From contig OZ244815.1 of NCBI GenBank assembly GCA_965220235.1, forward strand, positions 3,596,001-3,660,000: DNA of 64,000 nt, in the 5' to 3' direction. The translations under genes and the position numbers were made by a program. The number at the start of each line of letters is the position of its first letter. The first letter of the stretch is position 1. This DNA is from Bin55 sp965220235 (GTDB lineage: Bacteria; Pseudomonadota; Gammaproteobacteria; Pseudomonadales; Azotimanducaceae). Below are positions 8,698 through 16,639 of the stretch, one piece after another. The notes under the pieces were generated by a model. The model made no database searches. It was not told where the DNA came from and saw only the letters and a program-made list of their open reading frames with translations.

Positions 8698-9239
8698 GTG
8701 CCGAGCTCCGCGAAGCCGTTAGGCTGCTTCGCGATGGTGGCATCATCTGTCACGCCTGCGAAGGCGTATGGGGATTCGCATGCGACCCCTTCATCGAATC
8801 AGCGGTTCAGCGCATACTCGAGATTAAGCAACGACCGCAATCGAAAGGACTGATCGTAATCGCCGACAATGCGTCTCAGTTTGAACCCGAGCTTTCACAA
8901 TTAAGTTCGGACATACGAAGTCGTGTTGAGGCATGCTGGCCCGGACGCACAACTTGGCTTTTGCCAACAGTTAGATTCCCGGAGTGGATCGTGGGCGACC
9001 ATTCAACCGTTGCGGCGCGCGTGCCAGGTCATGAGCAAGCTCGAACCATTGCAGCAATGTTCGAAAAGCCCATCGTATCAACATCCGCCAATGTTGCTAA
9101 CGAAACACCATGTCTTACAGAGATCGAAACCCGTCAGAAATTCGGTTCAATCGTTGACTATGTGGTCACCGGAGCGATCGCTCAAGCAACCGGTCCAAGC
9201 GCGATATTCGACGCTTTAACAGGCGATCAAATCAGATGA
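8694..9239 (+). CDS. tsaC: L-threonylcarbamoyladenylate synthase (TsaC/YrdC family)
   Basis: Makes threonylcarbamoyl-AMP from threonine, bicarbonate and ATP for the t6A37 modification of tRNAs. It is 181 residues, the short TsaC form without the Sua5 domain. The pattern GGIICHACEGVWGFACDP corresponds to the nucleotide-binding N terminus, KQRPQSKGLIVIADN to the KRxxxKGLI signature, WPGRTTWLLP to the central motif and VSTSANVANE to the SxSAN motif. The GTG start overlaps the purE stop (GTGA), and its own stop overlaps the aroE start (ATGA), so purE-tsaC-aroE is translationally coupled. Confidence 0.93.
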   Translation: MSAELREAVRLLRDGGIICHACEGVWGFACDPFIESAVQRILEIKQRPQSKGLIVIADNASQFEPELSQLSSDIRSRVEACWPGRTTWLLPTVRFPEWIVGDHSTVAARVPGHEQARTIAAMFEKPIVSTSANVANETPCLTEIETRQKFGSIVDYVVTGAIAQATGPSAIFDALTGDQIR

Positions 9240-10186
9240 CTAAGAAATTCGCGGTCATCGGGAATCCCATCGCGCATAGCCTTTCCCCTGAAATCCATCT
9301 TGCCTTTGCGGCTGAGTTCGGTTTGGAGATTACGTATGAGCGAATTCTCGCGACTCCCGACGGATTTCACGATACGGCGACGGATTTCTTCACATCAAAC
9401 GGGGTAGGGTTGAATGTCACTGCCCCGTTTAAGCAAGATGCCTACAAATTCGTTGACAAGAGAGATTCACCATCCGACGCTTCAGGCGCGGTCAACACCA
9501 TCCATGCAGTGGATGATCGCCATCTTGGCTACAACACGGATGGAATCGGTTTGGTGGCTGACCTATCTCGTCTTGCTTGGACGCTGCCGGGGGCGAAGGT
9601 TCTTGTAATCGGCGCAGGTGGCGCCGCACAAGGTATTGTTTTGCCACTCCTAGACCAAGGCGTCGAGCTCTCTGTGGTGAATCGCACAAAATCCCGCGCA
9701 GATGCCCTTAAGGAGCAGTTCCCAAAAGTCCAAGTCGTCGGACTCGAGGAACTTTCTCCCGGATGGGACGTCGTGATCAATGCAACAGCAGCGGGTTGGC
9801 AGCAACAGCAACTTCCGATCCCGGGCACAGTATTCAATGATGCGCGATGCTATGACCTTGGGTACCAACGTGACGGCCGAACTCCATTTATTCAGCAAGT
9901 CGACACTCAGGCGGCAGAGACGTCTGACGGTCTCGGAATGCTGGTGGAGCAAGCTGCAGAAGCGTTTCACATCTGGCACGATGTGAAACCTCAAACCAAG
10001 CCTGTCCTCGAAGGACTTCGCAATCCGAAGCGACAGTTCATCGCTGGTGCCGTATGTCCTCGATGTAAGCGTCAAGATACACTTTACATTGAATCCGATC
10101 TTCAAGGGAATGCGACGTTACGTGCCTGTCACGCGTGCGGCTACAGCGAGGACATCCAGGGAAACGTCTCGATCAATCTTCGCTAG
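9236..10186 (+). CDS. aroE: shikimate dehydrogenase fused to a YheV-like zinc ribbon
   Basis: Residues 1-~265 are shikimate dehydrogenase, reducing 3-dehydroshikimate with NADPH in aromatic amino acid synthesis: substrate site VIGNPIAHSLSPEIH, VTAPFKQDAYKFVD with the catalytic lysine, NTDGIGLV, the Rossmann motif VIGAGGAAQGIV and NRTKSRA for the NADPH phosphate. From ~residue 267 the frame continues into RQFIAGAVCPRCKRQDTL and a second pair RACHACGYS; the four cysteines (about 274, 277, 298, 301) match the small YheV/DUF2387 putative metal-binding protein, which is normally a separate gene. The joined reading frame is uninterrupted. The role of the ribbon here is unknown. Start ATG overlaps the tsaC stop. 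Confidence 0.92.
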   Translation: MTKKFAVIGNPIAHSLSPEIHLAFAAEFGLEITYERILATPDGFHDTATDFFTSNGVGLNVTAPFKQDAYKFVDKRDSPSDASGAVNTIHAVDDRHLGYNTDGIGLVADLSRLAWTLPGAKVLVIGAGGAAQGIVLPLLDQGVELSVVNRTKSRADALKEQFPKVQVVGLEELSPGWDVVINATAAGWQQQQLPIPGTVFNDARCYDLGYQRDGRTPFIQQVDTQAAETSDGLGMLVEQAAEAFHIWHDVKPQTKPVLEGLRNPKRQFIAGAVCPRCKRQDTLYIESDLQGNATLRACHACGYSEDIQGNVSINLR

Positions 10187-10248
10187 TGGAACTAAACGGT
10201 TCTGCTTCAGTTCCCTCCCGAAATCTAAATTCCTTCTAGCATTTCAGT

Positions 10249-10980
10249 GTGAGTATTGCATTTGAGCTCCTACAAACGTTTATGAAGACACCGCCGGGAG
10301 GTTGGCCACTTGCCACACAAGTTGGAATCGCTGTGTTGGTAACGATTGCCTTGTGTGTCTGGCAAGTGGGTCGCGGATTCGAAAAGCTCGCATTAAAAGA
10401 AGACTACGAGACTAGGCTCAATCTGCCATCTATCGAAGAGGCGGCGTTAACGAACTCCGATATAGACTACCGAAAAATCCAAATGCGTGGTCAGTTTGAC
10501 GCACAACGTTATTTCATCATCGAAGATCGACGACATCGAGGACGTTCAGGTTTTTGGGTGATACAGACCTTCAACACCGAACGTGATCGCTACCTTGTTA
10601 ATCGAGGATGGGTTTCCGTAGAAGCCTCGGTTCGTGTCGACCCATTAGTTGATACACCTGACACCCCCGTTTCTATAATCGGTATTGCTTGGCCAAACCC
10701 TGTTTTACGCTCGTCGGTAGTGGATTTGCGACCGGATTGGCCGATTAGATTGCGAGATGTCGACATCGGTCAAATGGCACGCTTGACCACCGCGCGAGCC
10801 TTGGAGTTACGCCTCGTCGAAGGCAGCCCCGGCGTCTTACAGGCGGCACCACTGCAAGTGGAGTTTTCAGCGGCCATACACTGGGGTTATGCCGCGCAAT
10901 GGTTGCTCATCGGTGCTTTAGTCATAGGTGGGTACTGGTTTTTCACGATTAGAAAAGACAACCTAAGTCAAAAGACATGA
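10249..10980 (+). CDS. SURF1 family cytochrome oxidase biogenesis protein
   Basis: Inner-membrane assembly factor for haem-copper cytochrome c oxidase. The 243-residue protein has the SURF1 topology: an N-terminal span (QVGIAVLVTIALCVWQVGRG), a periplasmic domain containing YRKIQMRGQFDAQRYFIIEDR and the family signature YLVNRGWVSVEA, and a C-terminal span (AAQWLLIGALVIGGYWFFTI) after HWGYA. The GTG at 10249 is the first start in frame; an ATG at 10282 (MKTPPGGW) is also possible and neither has a strong ribosome-binding site. Its stop overlaps the SCO gene by four bases, and both serve oxidase assembly. Confidence 0.88.
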   Translation: MSIAFELLQTFMKTPPGGWPLATQVGIAVLVTIALCVWQVGRGFEKLALKEDYETRLNLPSIEEAALTNSDIDYRKIQMRGQFDAQRYFIIEDRRHRGRSGFWVIQTFNTERDRYLVNRGWVSVEASVRVDPLVDTPDTPVSIIGIAWPNPVLRSSVVDLRPDWPIRLRDVDIGQMARLTTARALELRLVEGSPGVLQAAPLQVEFSAAIHWGYAAQWLLIGALVIGGYWFFTIRKDNLSQKT

Positions 10981-11618
10981 AGTTCAACGTCCGATTCGCA
11001 TTGCTCGGCACACTCGGTGTCATCGCACTCGCTCTACTGGCTTGGAACTTACGTTCGGAACCAGTCTCTAGTGACGAACTTGCATCTCTCGGCGTTGTAG
11101 TCCTACCCGAACCGATATCTATAGAAGACCTGCGGCTCGTCAACGAAGACGGGGAAGCGTTTGATGGTTCGGAACTAAAGGGGAAGTGGACGTTCGGGTT
11201 CTTTGGCTACACGCATTGTCCTGATATCTGTCCGATTACTCTCGCTCAAATGAAGACCGTATTTGATGAGTTTAAGGAACAAGGCGATGTAAATACGCTC
11301 GAAAATACGCAACGCCTGTTCGTTTCCATTGATGCCAAACGTGACCATCACGAAGCCGTAAAGTCATACACCGATAACATCGATCCTGACATCATTGGGA
11401 TTACGGGTGAGCCCGATGAAGTCAAGCGCTTAGCGGACAACGTTTTCGTCGGTTACAAGCAACTCGGAGATCCGGAAAAGGAAACGGATTACCTGGTCGA
11501 GCATCAAGGGAACATCGTTATCTTCGATCGAAACGGCAACTGTTATGGATTTATCAAGTCACCGTTTGAAGAGCACCTTCTTGCGCGCATTTTTTCACAC
11601 ATGGCCACTCTTAGCTAA
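10977..11618 (+). CDS. SCO1/SenC family copper chaperone
   Basis: Thioredoxin-fold copper-binding protein that helps build the CuA centre of cytochrome oxidase. It is 213 residues. One N-terminal span (LLGTLGVIALALLAWNL) anchors it to the inner membrane with the domain in the periplasm. The copper ligands are visible: the two cysteines of GYTHCPDICPITLAQM (CxxxC) and the histidine of VEHQGNIVIFDRNG. The ATG overlaps the SURF1 stop. The 3' end overlaps the convergent Nramp-like gene by eight bases. The oxidase structural genes are not in the window. Confidence 0.93.
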   Translation: MKFNVRFALLGTLGVIALALLAWNLRSEPVSSDELASLGVVVLPEPISIEDLRLVNEDGEAFDGSELKGKWTFGFFGYTHCPDICPITLAQMKTVFDEFKEQGDVNTLENTQRLFVSIDAKRDHHEAVKSYTDNIDPDIIGITGEPDEVKRLADNVFVGYKQLGDPEKETDYLVEHQGNIVIFDRNGNCYGFIKSPFEEHLLARIFSHMATLS

Positions 11619-12891
11619 ACAGATTTTGGAACGTGAACCAAATAACGAACAACGACATCAGTAGCTGAAATACGAACGTCGCCCATAACGCAGCTTTCAA
11701 GATCCAATGCGGTTTGATCCGCTGATCCATGTGACGCTTTTGTAGCCAGAGCGTCGCGCCGCTTTGAATCGGTAGTGTGATCGCCGCAAACGACGCCGAA
11801 ATCATGACCAGAATGACGGGGTTTTGAAATCCCAAGTCAAGAAAGAAAGCAATGATCGGAATAACGATGACGTATCCGCGAGTCCATTGCCGACGATGGA
11901 TCTTGGTGCGGTTGATAAAGCCGAACTCAACAATGTAGTCTGGAAATACGCGACCGCCAGCGCCGACACCCGATAGTGTCGTAGAAAAGAGAATACAGAA
12001 CGCTCCGACGGCGAATAACAGAACCGACCACCCACCAAGTGTTCCAGTAAACATGCCAGCCAGGACTTCAATCGTTTCAAGTCCTTCAGGTCTCGCACCA
12101 GTTGCGTGAAGCACCCCGGCGCCAAGCAGGTAAAAAGGAACGGTCGCTAACGTAAGAATGAGCAACGTTAACCACACATCAGCGTGTAGTACTTTGATCC
12201 AGCCTTTTGCACGATCGACCCAGCGCGGGTCCGTTGGATCGGCGCCAATGTACTTTGGATAACCTTTCTCGACGCACCAGTAGGTGTACGCTGCAATCTC
12301 TCCGCCATTTACTCCGGTGTAGCCATACATCGCAATCGCGAGAGCAGCAACCGCTAATGGGAAATGGAACCTAAATCCTTCTGCAAGATCATCCAGCGTC
12401 ATCTGGAATTCTGTGGTCTGCATGACGCCGCTACTGAAGAGGGTGATCACCGTAAAGCTCATCACCAATCCGAGCATGATGCGCTCAAGATAGGGATATG
12501 AACCCGTAGCCAGGATGCCAATCGCACCGAGCGTGACGAGGCCAGTTGCGACACTTGGGTTCAACCCATCGAACATCAGCGCAAGCCCCTGTCCCGCACC
12601 ACCGACAATCCCACCCAGACCGAAAATCCCTGGGAAAAACGAAATGACGGCGAGCCATACAGGCCAACCAACGGGTCCTTTGGGACCCTTAATCTTGCCG
12701 GGTAACCGGTTGAGAGCACGCATGTACGTGTCGCCGGTCGAGATACAGTACCGAGTGATTTCGGCTTGAACGATCGATTTGCTCCAGCACGACACCAACA
12801 CCCACCAGAGCAACGTAAAGCCTGCGGCGGCGCCGAGTCCGGAAGTCAGAAGAATTTCGCCTGAACCTACAATCGAGCCAGAGACGATCAC
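11611..12891 (-). CDS. Nramp-family-like metal transporter; real N terminus extends upstream
   Basis: Polytopic inner-membrane protein with about 11 spans, resembling the Nramp divalent metal (Mn/Fe) transporters of the branch carrying SGSIVGSGEILLTS near the first span; the classical DPGN motif is replaced. The first canonical start in frame is GTG at 12891, but it lies inside the first conserved segment. In-frame upstream codons (12892-12975, minus strand) read DPYTQGRNEPVEPPRTLTGR and then FRHLGPS, the usual N terminus of this branch as I recall it. That stretch has no ATG, GTG or TTG before the stop at 12997-12999; the codon just before DPY is ATA. So translation may start at a rare codon or there is a base error. 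Transport substrate is inferred. Confidence 0.72.
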   Translation of the reverse strand: MIVSGSIVGSGEILLTSGLGAAAGFTLLWWVLVSCWSKSIVQAEITRYCISTGDTYMRALNRLPGKIKGPKGPVGWPVWLAVISFFPGIFGLGGIVGGAGQGLALMFDGLNPSVATGLVTLGAIGILATGSYPYLERIMLGLVMSFTVITLFSSGVMQTTEFQMTLDDLAEGFRFHFPLAVAALAIAMYGYTGVNGGEIAAYTYWCVEKGYPKYIGADPTDPRWVDRAKGWIKVLHADVWLTLLILTLATVPFYLLGAGVLHATGARPEGLETIEVLAGMFTGTLGGWSVLLFAVGAFCILFSTTLSGVGAGGRVFPDYIVEFGFINRTKIHRRQWTRGYVIVIPIIAFFLDLGFQNPVILVMISASFAAITLPIQSGATLWLQKRHMDQRIKPHWILKAALWATFVFQLLMSLFVIWFTFQNLFS

Positions 12892-13090
12892 GCTCGGACC
12901 GAGATGGCGAAATCTGCCCGTCAGTGTTCGCGGCGGTTCAACTGGTTCGTTTCGACCCTGTGTATAAGGATCTATTTCGCGTGCAGGATCGATTGGTTAT
13001 CTCGCTCTTACTATACCTAGCGCAACGTTGACTACAACGCTGCCATATTCACTCGCTATTATTGTGAAGCATTTACAAACCGCTTAGATA

Positions 13091-14335
13091 TTGGGTTGCT
13101 CGAGCGCGCTTGCGCGATTAGAGCGCGTTCGTGAGCAGACTGAGCGTCTGTGCGAACCGCTAGAAACAGAAGATTACTGTATCCAGCCAATGGTGGACGC
13201 GAGTCCGCCGAAGTGGCATTTAGCACACACCACGTGGTTTTTCGAAACCTTTGTGCTAAAGGAAGCGGTACCGAACTACAAGGCGTTCGATCCCGCCTAC
13301 GAATACCTCTTCAATTCCTACTACGAAGGCGTTGGCACTCGCCATCCGCGTCCCGAACGCGGATTGCTTTCAAGACCCTTAGTTTCTGAAATCTACGCGT
13401 ACCGCGAACACGTCGACAATGCCTTGCGAAACCTATTAACTTCGGGTCCAGAAGATGAATGGCTACGCCGGATCGAACTGGGCATACATCATGAACAGCA
13501 ACATCAAGAGCTGCTGATCACCGACCTTAAATGCAATCTCGGTCACAACCCTATCCGACCGGTTTATCTAGATAAACCTATCAATCCGGCTCCACCGGAT
13601 TCTAGTCAGACTACGTTCGTCGCCTTCGGTGGAGAGATGAGTGAAATTGGTGCGACGCTCACTACAGAATCCTTCTGCTTCGACAATGAGCTTCCTCGCC
13701 ATTCCGTCTGGTTGGTACCGTATGAAATCGCTGACCGTTTAGTCACAAACGGGGAATATCTGGAGTTCATTGATAACCATGGTTATCAAGACGTTTCTCT
13801 TTGGCTGTCAGACGGATGGGCGGAAAAGAACGCTCGTGGTTGGCAAGCACCCGAATACTGGTTCCAGCAGGACGGGTGCTGGTTTGAATACACGCTCCAC
13901 GGTGTTGAAGAGATTGATCTCCGTACCCCAGTTTGCCACGTCAGTTACTACGAGGCAGACGCTTTTGCACGATGGGCAGGAGCACGACTACCGACCGAGT
14001 TTGAATGGGAAGCGGCTGCTCAATCCGATAATGATCTCGCAAACGGGACCTTCGCAGATGAAGCACATTTTCATCCACGCCCTCAAAACCCAACGTTCTG
14101 CGGCGACTGCTGGCAATGGACTTCATCTAGCTACTCGCCGTATCCTGGCTATCGCCCCCTCGAAGGGACGTTAGGCGAGTACAACGGTAAATTCATGGCC
14201 AATCAATACGTGTTGCGCGGCGGCTCGTGCGCGACACCGCACCATCACTATCGCAACTCATATAGGAACTTTTTCTACAGTAAAGATCGATGGCAATTTA
14301 CGGGGATTCGATTAGGGAGGAATCTTGACCACTAA
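13091..14335 (+). CDS. egtB: ergothioneine biosynthesis sulfoxide synthase EgtB
   Basis: Non-haem iron enzyme coupling hercynine (Nα-trimethylhistidine) to a thiol donor with O2. At 414 residues it has the N-terminal DinB-like domain and C-terminal SUMF1/FGE-like domain. Iron ligands are supplied by WHLAHTTWFFETFVL and the HHEQQHQELLITD helix (HxxxH/EH); the end shows VLRGGSCATPHHHYRNSYRN typical of EgtB. The start is a TTG at 13091, the only start codon between the in-frame stop at 13085 and the conserved region. It overlaps egtD by 11 bases. Neither EgtA, EgtC nor EgtE is encoded nearby, so the thiol donor and C-S lyase remain open. Confidence 0.92.
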   Translation: MGCSSALARLERVREQTERLCEPLETEDYCIQPMVDASPPKWHLAHTTWFFETFVLKEAVPNYKAFDPAYEYLFNSYYEGVGTRHPRPERGLLSRPLVSEIYAYREHVDNALRNLLTSGPEDEWLRRIELGIHHEQQHQELLITDLKCNLGHNPIRPVYLDKPINPAPPDSSQTTFVAFGGEMSEIGATLTTESFCFDNELPRHSVWLVPYEIADRLVTNGEYLEFIDNHGYQDVSLWLSDGWAEKNARGWQAPEYWFQQDGCWFEYTLHGVEEIDLRTPVCHVSYYEADAFARWAGARLPTEFEWEAAAQSDNDLANGTFADEAHFHPRPQNPTFCGDCWQWTSSSYSPYPGYRPLEGTLGEYNGKFMANQYVLRGGSCATPHHHYRNSYRNFFYSKDRWQFTGIRLGRNLDH

Positions 14336-15308
14336 ACGCTATCAATTCTTTGACCAAAATCCCGTACTCCCTAATGTCATCGAGGAAATAAAACTAGGTT
14401 TACGAGAAACTCCCAAGCGCATATCGCCGAAGTACTTCTATGACGCACATGGGTCAGCACTCTTTGAACAGATCACACGGCTTCCCGAGTACTACTTGAC
14501 TCGAACCGAGATCAGCATCCTGAACCAAAACAAGGAAGAGTTATCTCAAATCATCGACAAGTCGTGTTGCCTCATCGAGTATGGCAGCGGGTCCAGTAAA
14601 AAGGTTCGGCTACTAATTGATGCAATAGACCCGCAGTTTTACGTTCCGGTTGATATTTCCAAAGAACACCTGCACCAATCGGCTCGAGCCATCCACGATG
14701 ATTTTGATTCGTTACATGTTTACCCGACATGTGCCGACTACACGTCCTCGCTGGAATTACCAGACGTCATTGACGGTGCACCTAGATGCGGTTTTTTTCC
14801 AGGTTCAAGCATCGGGAACTTTGAACGCGAAGATGCTTTGCACTTCTTAACAAATCTGCGACGCGACATCGGACCTGGTGGTTACTGCATCATCGGATTC
14901 GATAGCAGAAAACCCAAGCGCATTTTGGAGCCAGCCTATAACGACGCGAAGGGAGTCACGGCATCATTCAACTTGAACCTGTTGACCCACTTAAACCGCA
15001 CGCTCGGGACGGACTTCGACCCGTCCGGATTTCGTCATCATTCGTTCTATGACGAAGCGCTTGGTCGCATTGAAATGCACCTAGTTAGTAAGTCCGCGCA
15101 AAACGTAACGCTAGATGGAGAGACGTTTCATTTCTCTTGTGACGAATCAATTCACACCGAAAACTCATACAAGTACTCCATCATAGAAGTAAAGGAACTT
15201 GCGCAGAAGTCCGGTATGTCATTCGTTACCCATTGGGAAGATAGTCAGGGTTGGTTCTATGTAGTTTTATTACGTGCGCCCGAGACTATTGCGTCGGGAG
15301 ACGACTAG
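14325..15308 (+). CDS. egtD: L-histidine Nα-methyltransferase EgtD
   Basis: SAM-dependent enzyme that trimethylates histidine to hercynine, the first step of ergothioneine synthesis. Length 327 fits. Motifs: SPKYFYDAHGSALFEQIT and LPEYYLTRTE at the N terminus, LIEYGSGSSKKVRLLIDA for SAM binding, VPVDISKEHL, FFPGSSIGNFER, and a C-terminal SIHTENSYKYS segment that binds histidine. The TTG start at 14325 is preceded at 4-5 bases by AGGGAGGA, a strong ribosome-binding site inside egtB, so the two are coupled. Its TAG stop overlaps the TAG of convergent thrB in one CTAG tetranucleotide. Confidence 0.93.
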   Translation: MTTKRYQFFDQNPVLPNVIEEIKLGLRETPKRISPKYFYDAHGSALFEQITRLPEYYLTRTEISILNQNKEELSQIIDKSCCLIEYGSGSSKKVRLLIDAIDPQFYVPVDISKEHLHQSARAIHDDFDSLHVYPTCADYTSSLELPDVIDGAPRCGFFPGSSIGNFEREDALHFLTNLRRDIGPGGYCIIGFDSRKPKRILEPAYNDAKGVTASFNLNLLTHLNRTLGTDFDPSGFRHHSFYDEALGRIEMHLVSKSAQNVTLDGETFHFSCDESIHTENSYKYSIIEVKELAQKSGMSFVTHWEDSQGWFYVVLLRAPETIASGDD

Positions 15309-16291
15309 AGCAAACTATCGCGCACCACACTAAACGGTGTACGTGTATGGCGCTTAACTAAATCCTTAAACTCGTCCGGGTTTTTTACCGGATAGTGCGC
15401 CGGTAAATCCCTCCGTATGTAAATCAAAAGACGAGACAGCCAGAATGCCAAGGCTGCGTACAGCAGAAACGTGGGTAGAAACCATAGTTCCGCTTGCGTT
15501 AAAGTGCGAATCGACGAATATCCTCGCAACATCTCAACCACGCGTTCACGATCGAGTGTATCGCCATTCCGGCACCAGTCATTGATCGCGACTGCCAAGT
15601 CGTATATGCAATAGCCACTTCCAGCATGGTGGAAATCGAGAATTCCTGCCAGTCCGTATGTATTGAATAGTGCGTTGTCAAGAAAAAGATCCGCATGGAT
15701 CACAGATCGTGGTAAAGCCGCCACGTCTGAGCGAGCCAACAAATCAATAACCGTCTGCAGCGTTCCTTCAAGGTCCGCTCGATCTAGCAGTGAAACATCA
15801 AACTTGACCGTGTCCGTTCTTGACGCCAACCAATCGCTATCTCTTACGTATGACTCAACTTCATCTTGTAACCCAGCCGTCGCTGCATGAAACCTCGCCA
15901 AGAACCGACCGATCGCGGCACACTGAGATCGAACCGGATTGACGACATGCATGCCATCTAGTTTGCTGCACAACAATGCCGGCTTATCGAACAACCTGGT
16001 TTCCGATGCGCCGTTTACTGTTCGAATCACTTGAGGAACTGGTAATCCTTCAGCGACGCACCGGTCGAGAATCTTGACCATCGCTTCACGGTTCGATGTT
16101 GTACCGTTAACTTCCTCAATTAAGGTAAGTACGTACTCTGCCGTCTTGCCGTCTTCCTGAGACGTACGCACGAAGTAGTTCGTGTTTTCTATGCCTTCCG
16201 AAGCTTCCTTGAAACCTTCAAGAATTCCTACTGGATATTCCGTAAGTGTCTGGGCAATATCTTCCGCCCTGAGATATGTAATAACGGCCAT
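15305..16291 (-). CDS. thrB: homoserine kinase (ThrB, aminoglycoside phosphotransferase fold)
   Basis: Phosphorylates homoserine for threonine synthesis. This is the APH-fold type found in Pseudomonas, not the GHMP type of E. coli. Length 328. The N terminus AEDIAQTLTEYPVGILEGFK and EGIENTNYFV match the family; the catalytic loop VIHADLFLDNALF (HxDxxxxN) and metal site ILDFHHAG are present, and KPALLCSKLDG matches the KPAxL element. Its position next to the DUF2782 gene and polA reproduces the order known in Pseudomonas (thrB - DUF2782 - polA). Confidence 0.93.
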   Translation of the reverse strand: MAVITYLRAEDIAQTLTEYPVGILEGFKEASEGIENTNYFVRTSQEDGKTAEYVLTLIEEVNGTTSNREAMVKILDRCVAEGLPVPQVIRTVNGASETRLFDKPALLCSKLDGMHVVNPVRSQCAAIGRFLARFHAATAGLQDEVESYVRDSDWLASRTDTVKFDVSLLDRADLEGTLQTVIDLLARSDVAALPRSVIHADLFLDNALFNTYGLAGILDFHHAGSGYCIYDLAVAINDWCRNGDTLDRERVVEMLRGYSSIRTLTQAELWFLPTFLLYAALAFWLSRLLIYIRRDLPAHYPVKNPDEFKDLVKRHTRTPFSVVRDSLL

Positions 16292-16300
16292 GCAAACGCG

Positions 16301-16624
16301 TTAGAACGCTTTAATAACCCATTGTGGCTTTAAACGCTTTGCACGATCCAGTTCACCATAGTTCTCGGTGCGATCAACTGGAACTAAGAAGTATGGTTTT
16401 CCCTTCTTCGGCACGACTTTTATCATTGTTAATTGGCCGTTTTGCCGATATTCGTAGATCGTGCGTTCCGGCGTTTCGCGAAGTACAACATCAGGACCTC
16501 GCTTACTTACCGAAGACGCAGCCTTCGTATCGTTCTGTGCTTCGATCGGCGTCGACATGACAGCGACGATCATCACAAATACACTCAGGCGGAGCTTAGC
16601 GAGCCAGTTCGCATAAGCCGACAT
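16301..16624 (-). CDS. DUF2782 domain protein, exported
   Basis: Small protein of about 107 residues with a signal peptide (WLAKLRLSVFVMIVAVMSTPIEAQ) and one DUF2782 domain: PERTIYEYRQNGQLTMIKVV, then PKKGKPYFLVP and a C-terminal PQWVIKAF. Function is unknown; it is periplasmic by inference. It is 9 bp upstream of thrB on the same strand, as in other gammaproteobacteria. I chose the ATG at 16624 because it leaves a compact signal peptide; a GTG at 16639 would add five residues. It is divergent from polA with almost no spacer. Confidence 0.8.
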   Translation of the reverse strand: MSAYANWLAKLRLSVFVMIVAVMSTPIEAQNDTKAASSVSKRGPDVVLRETPERTIYEYRQNGQLTMIKVVPKKGKPYFLVPVDRTENYGELDRAKRLKPQWVIKAF

Positions 16625-16639
16625 AGGAACTAGCAACAC

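Noticed and set aside
9529..10105. Antisense open frames opposite aroE (similar ones opposite the esterase and aceE genes)
   Set aside because: They mirror the codon pattern of the real gene, lack motifs and starts, and are common by chance in this composition.
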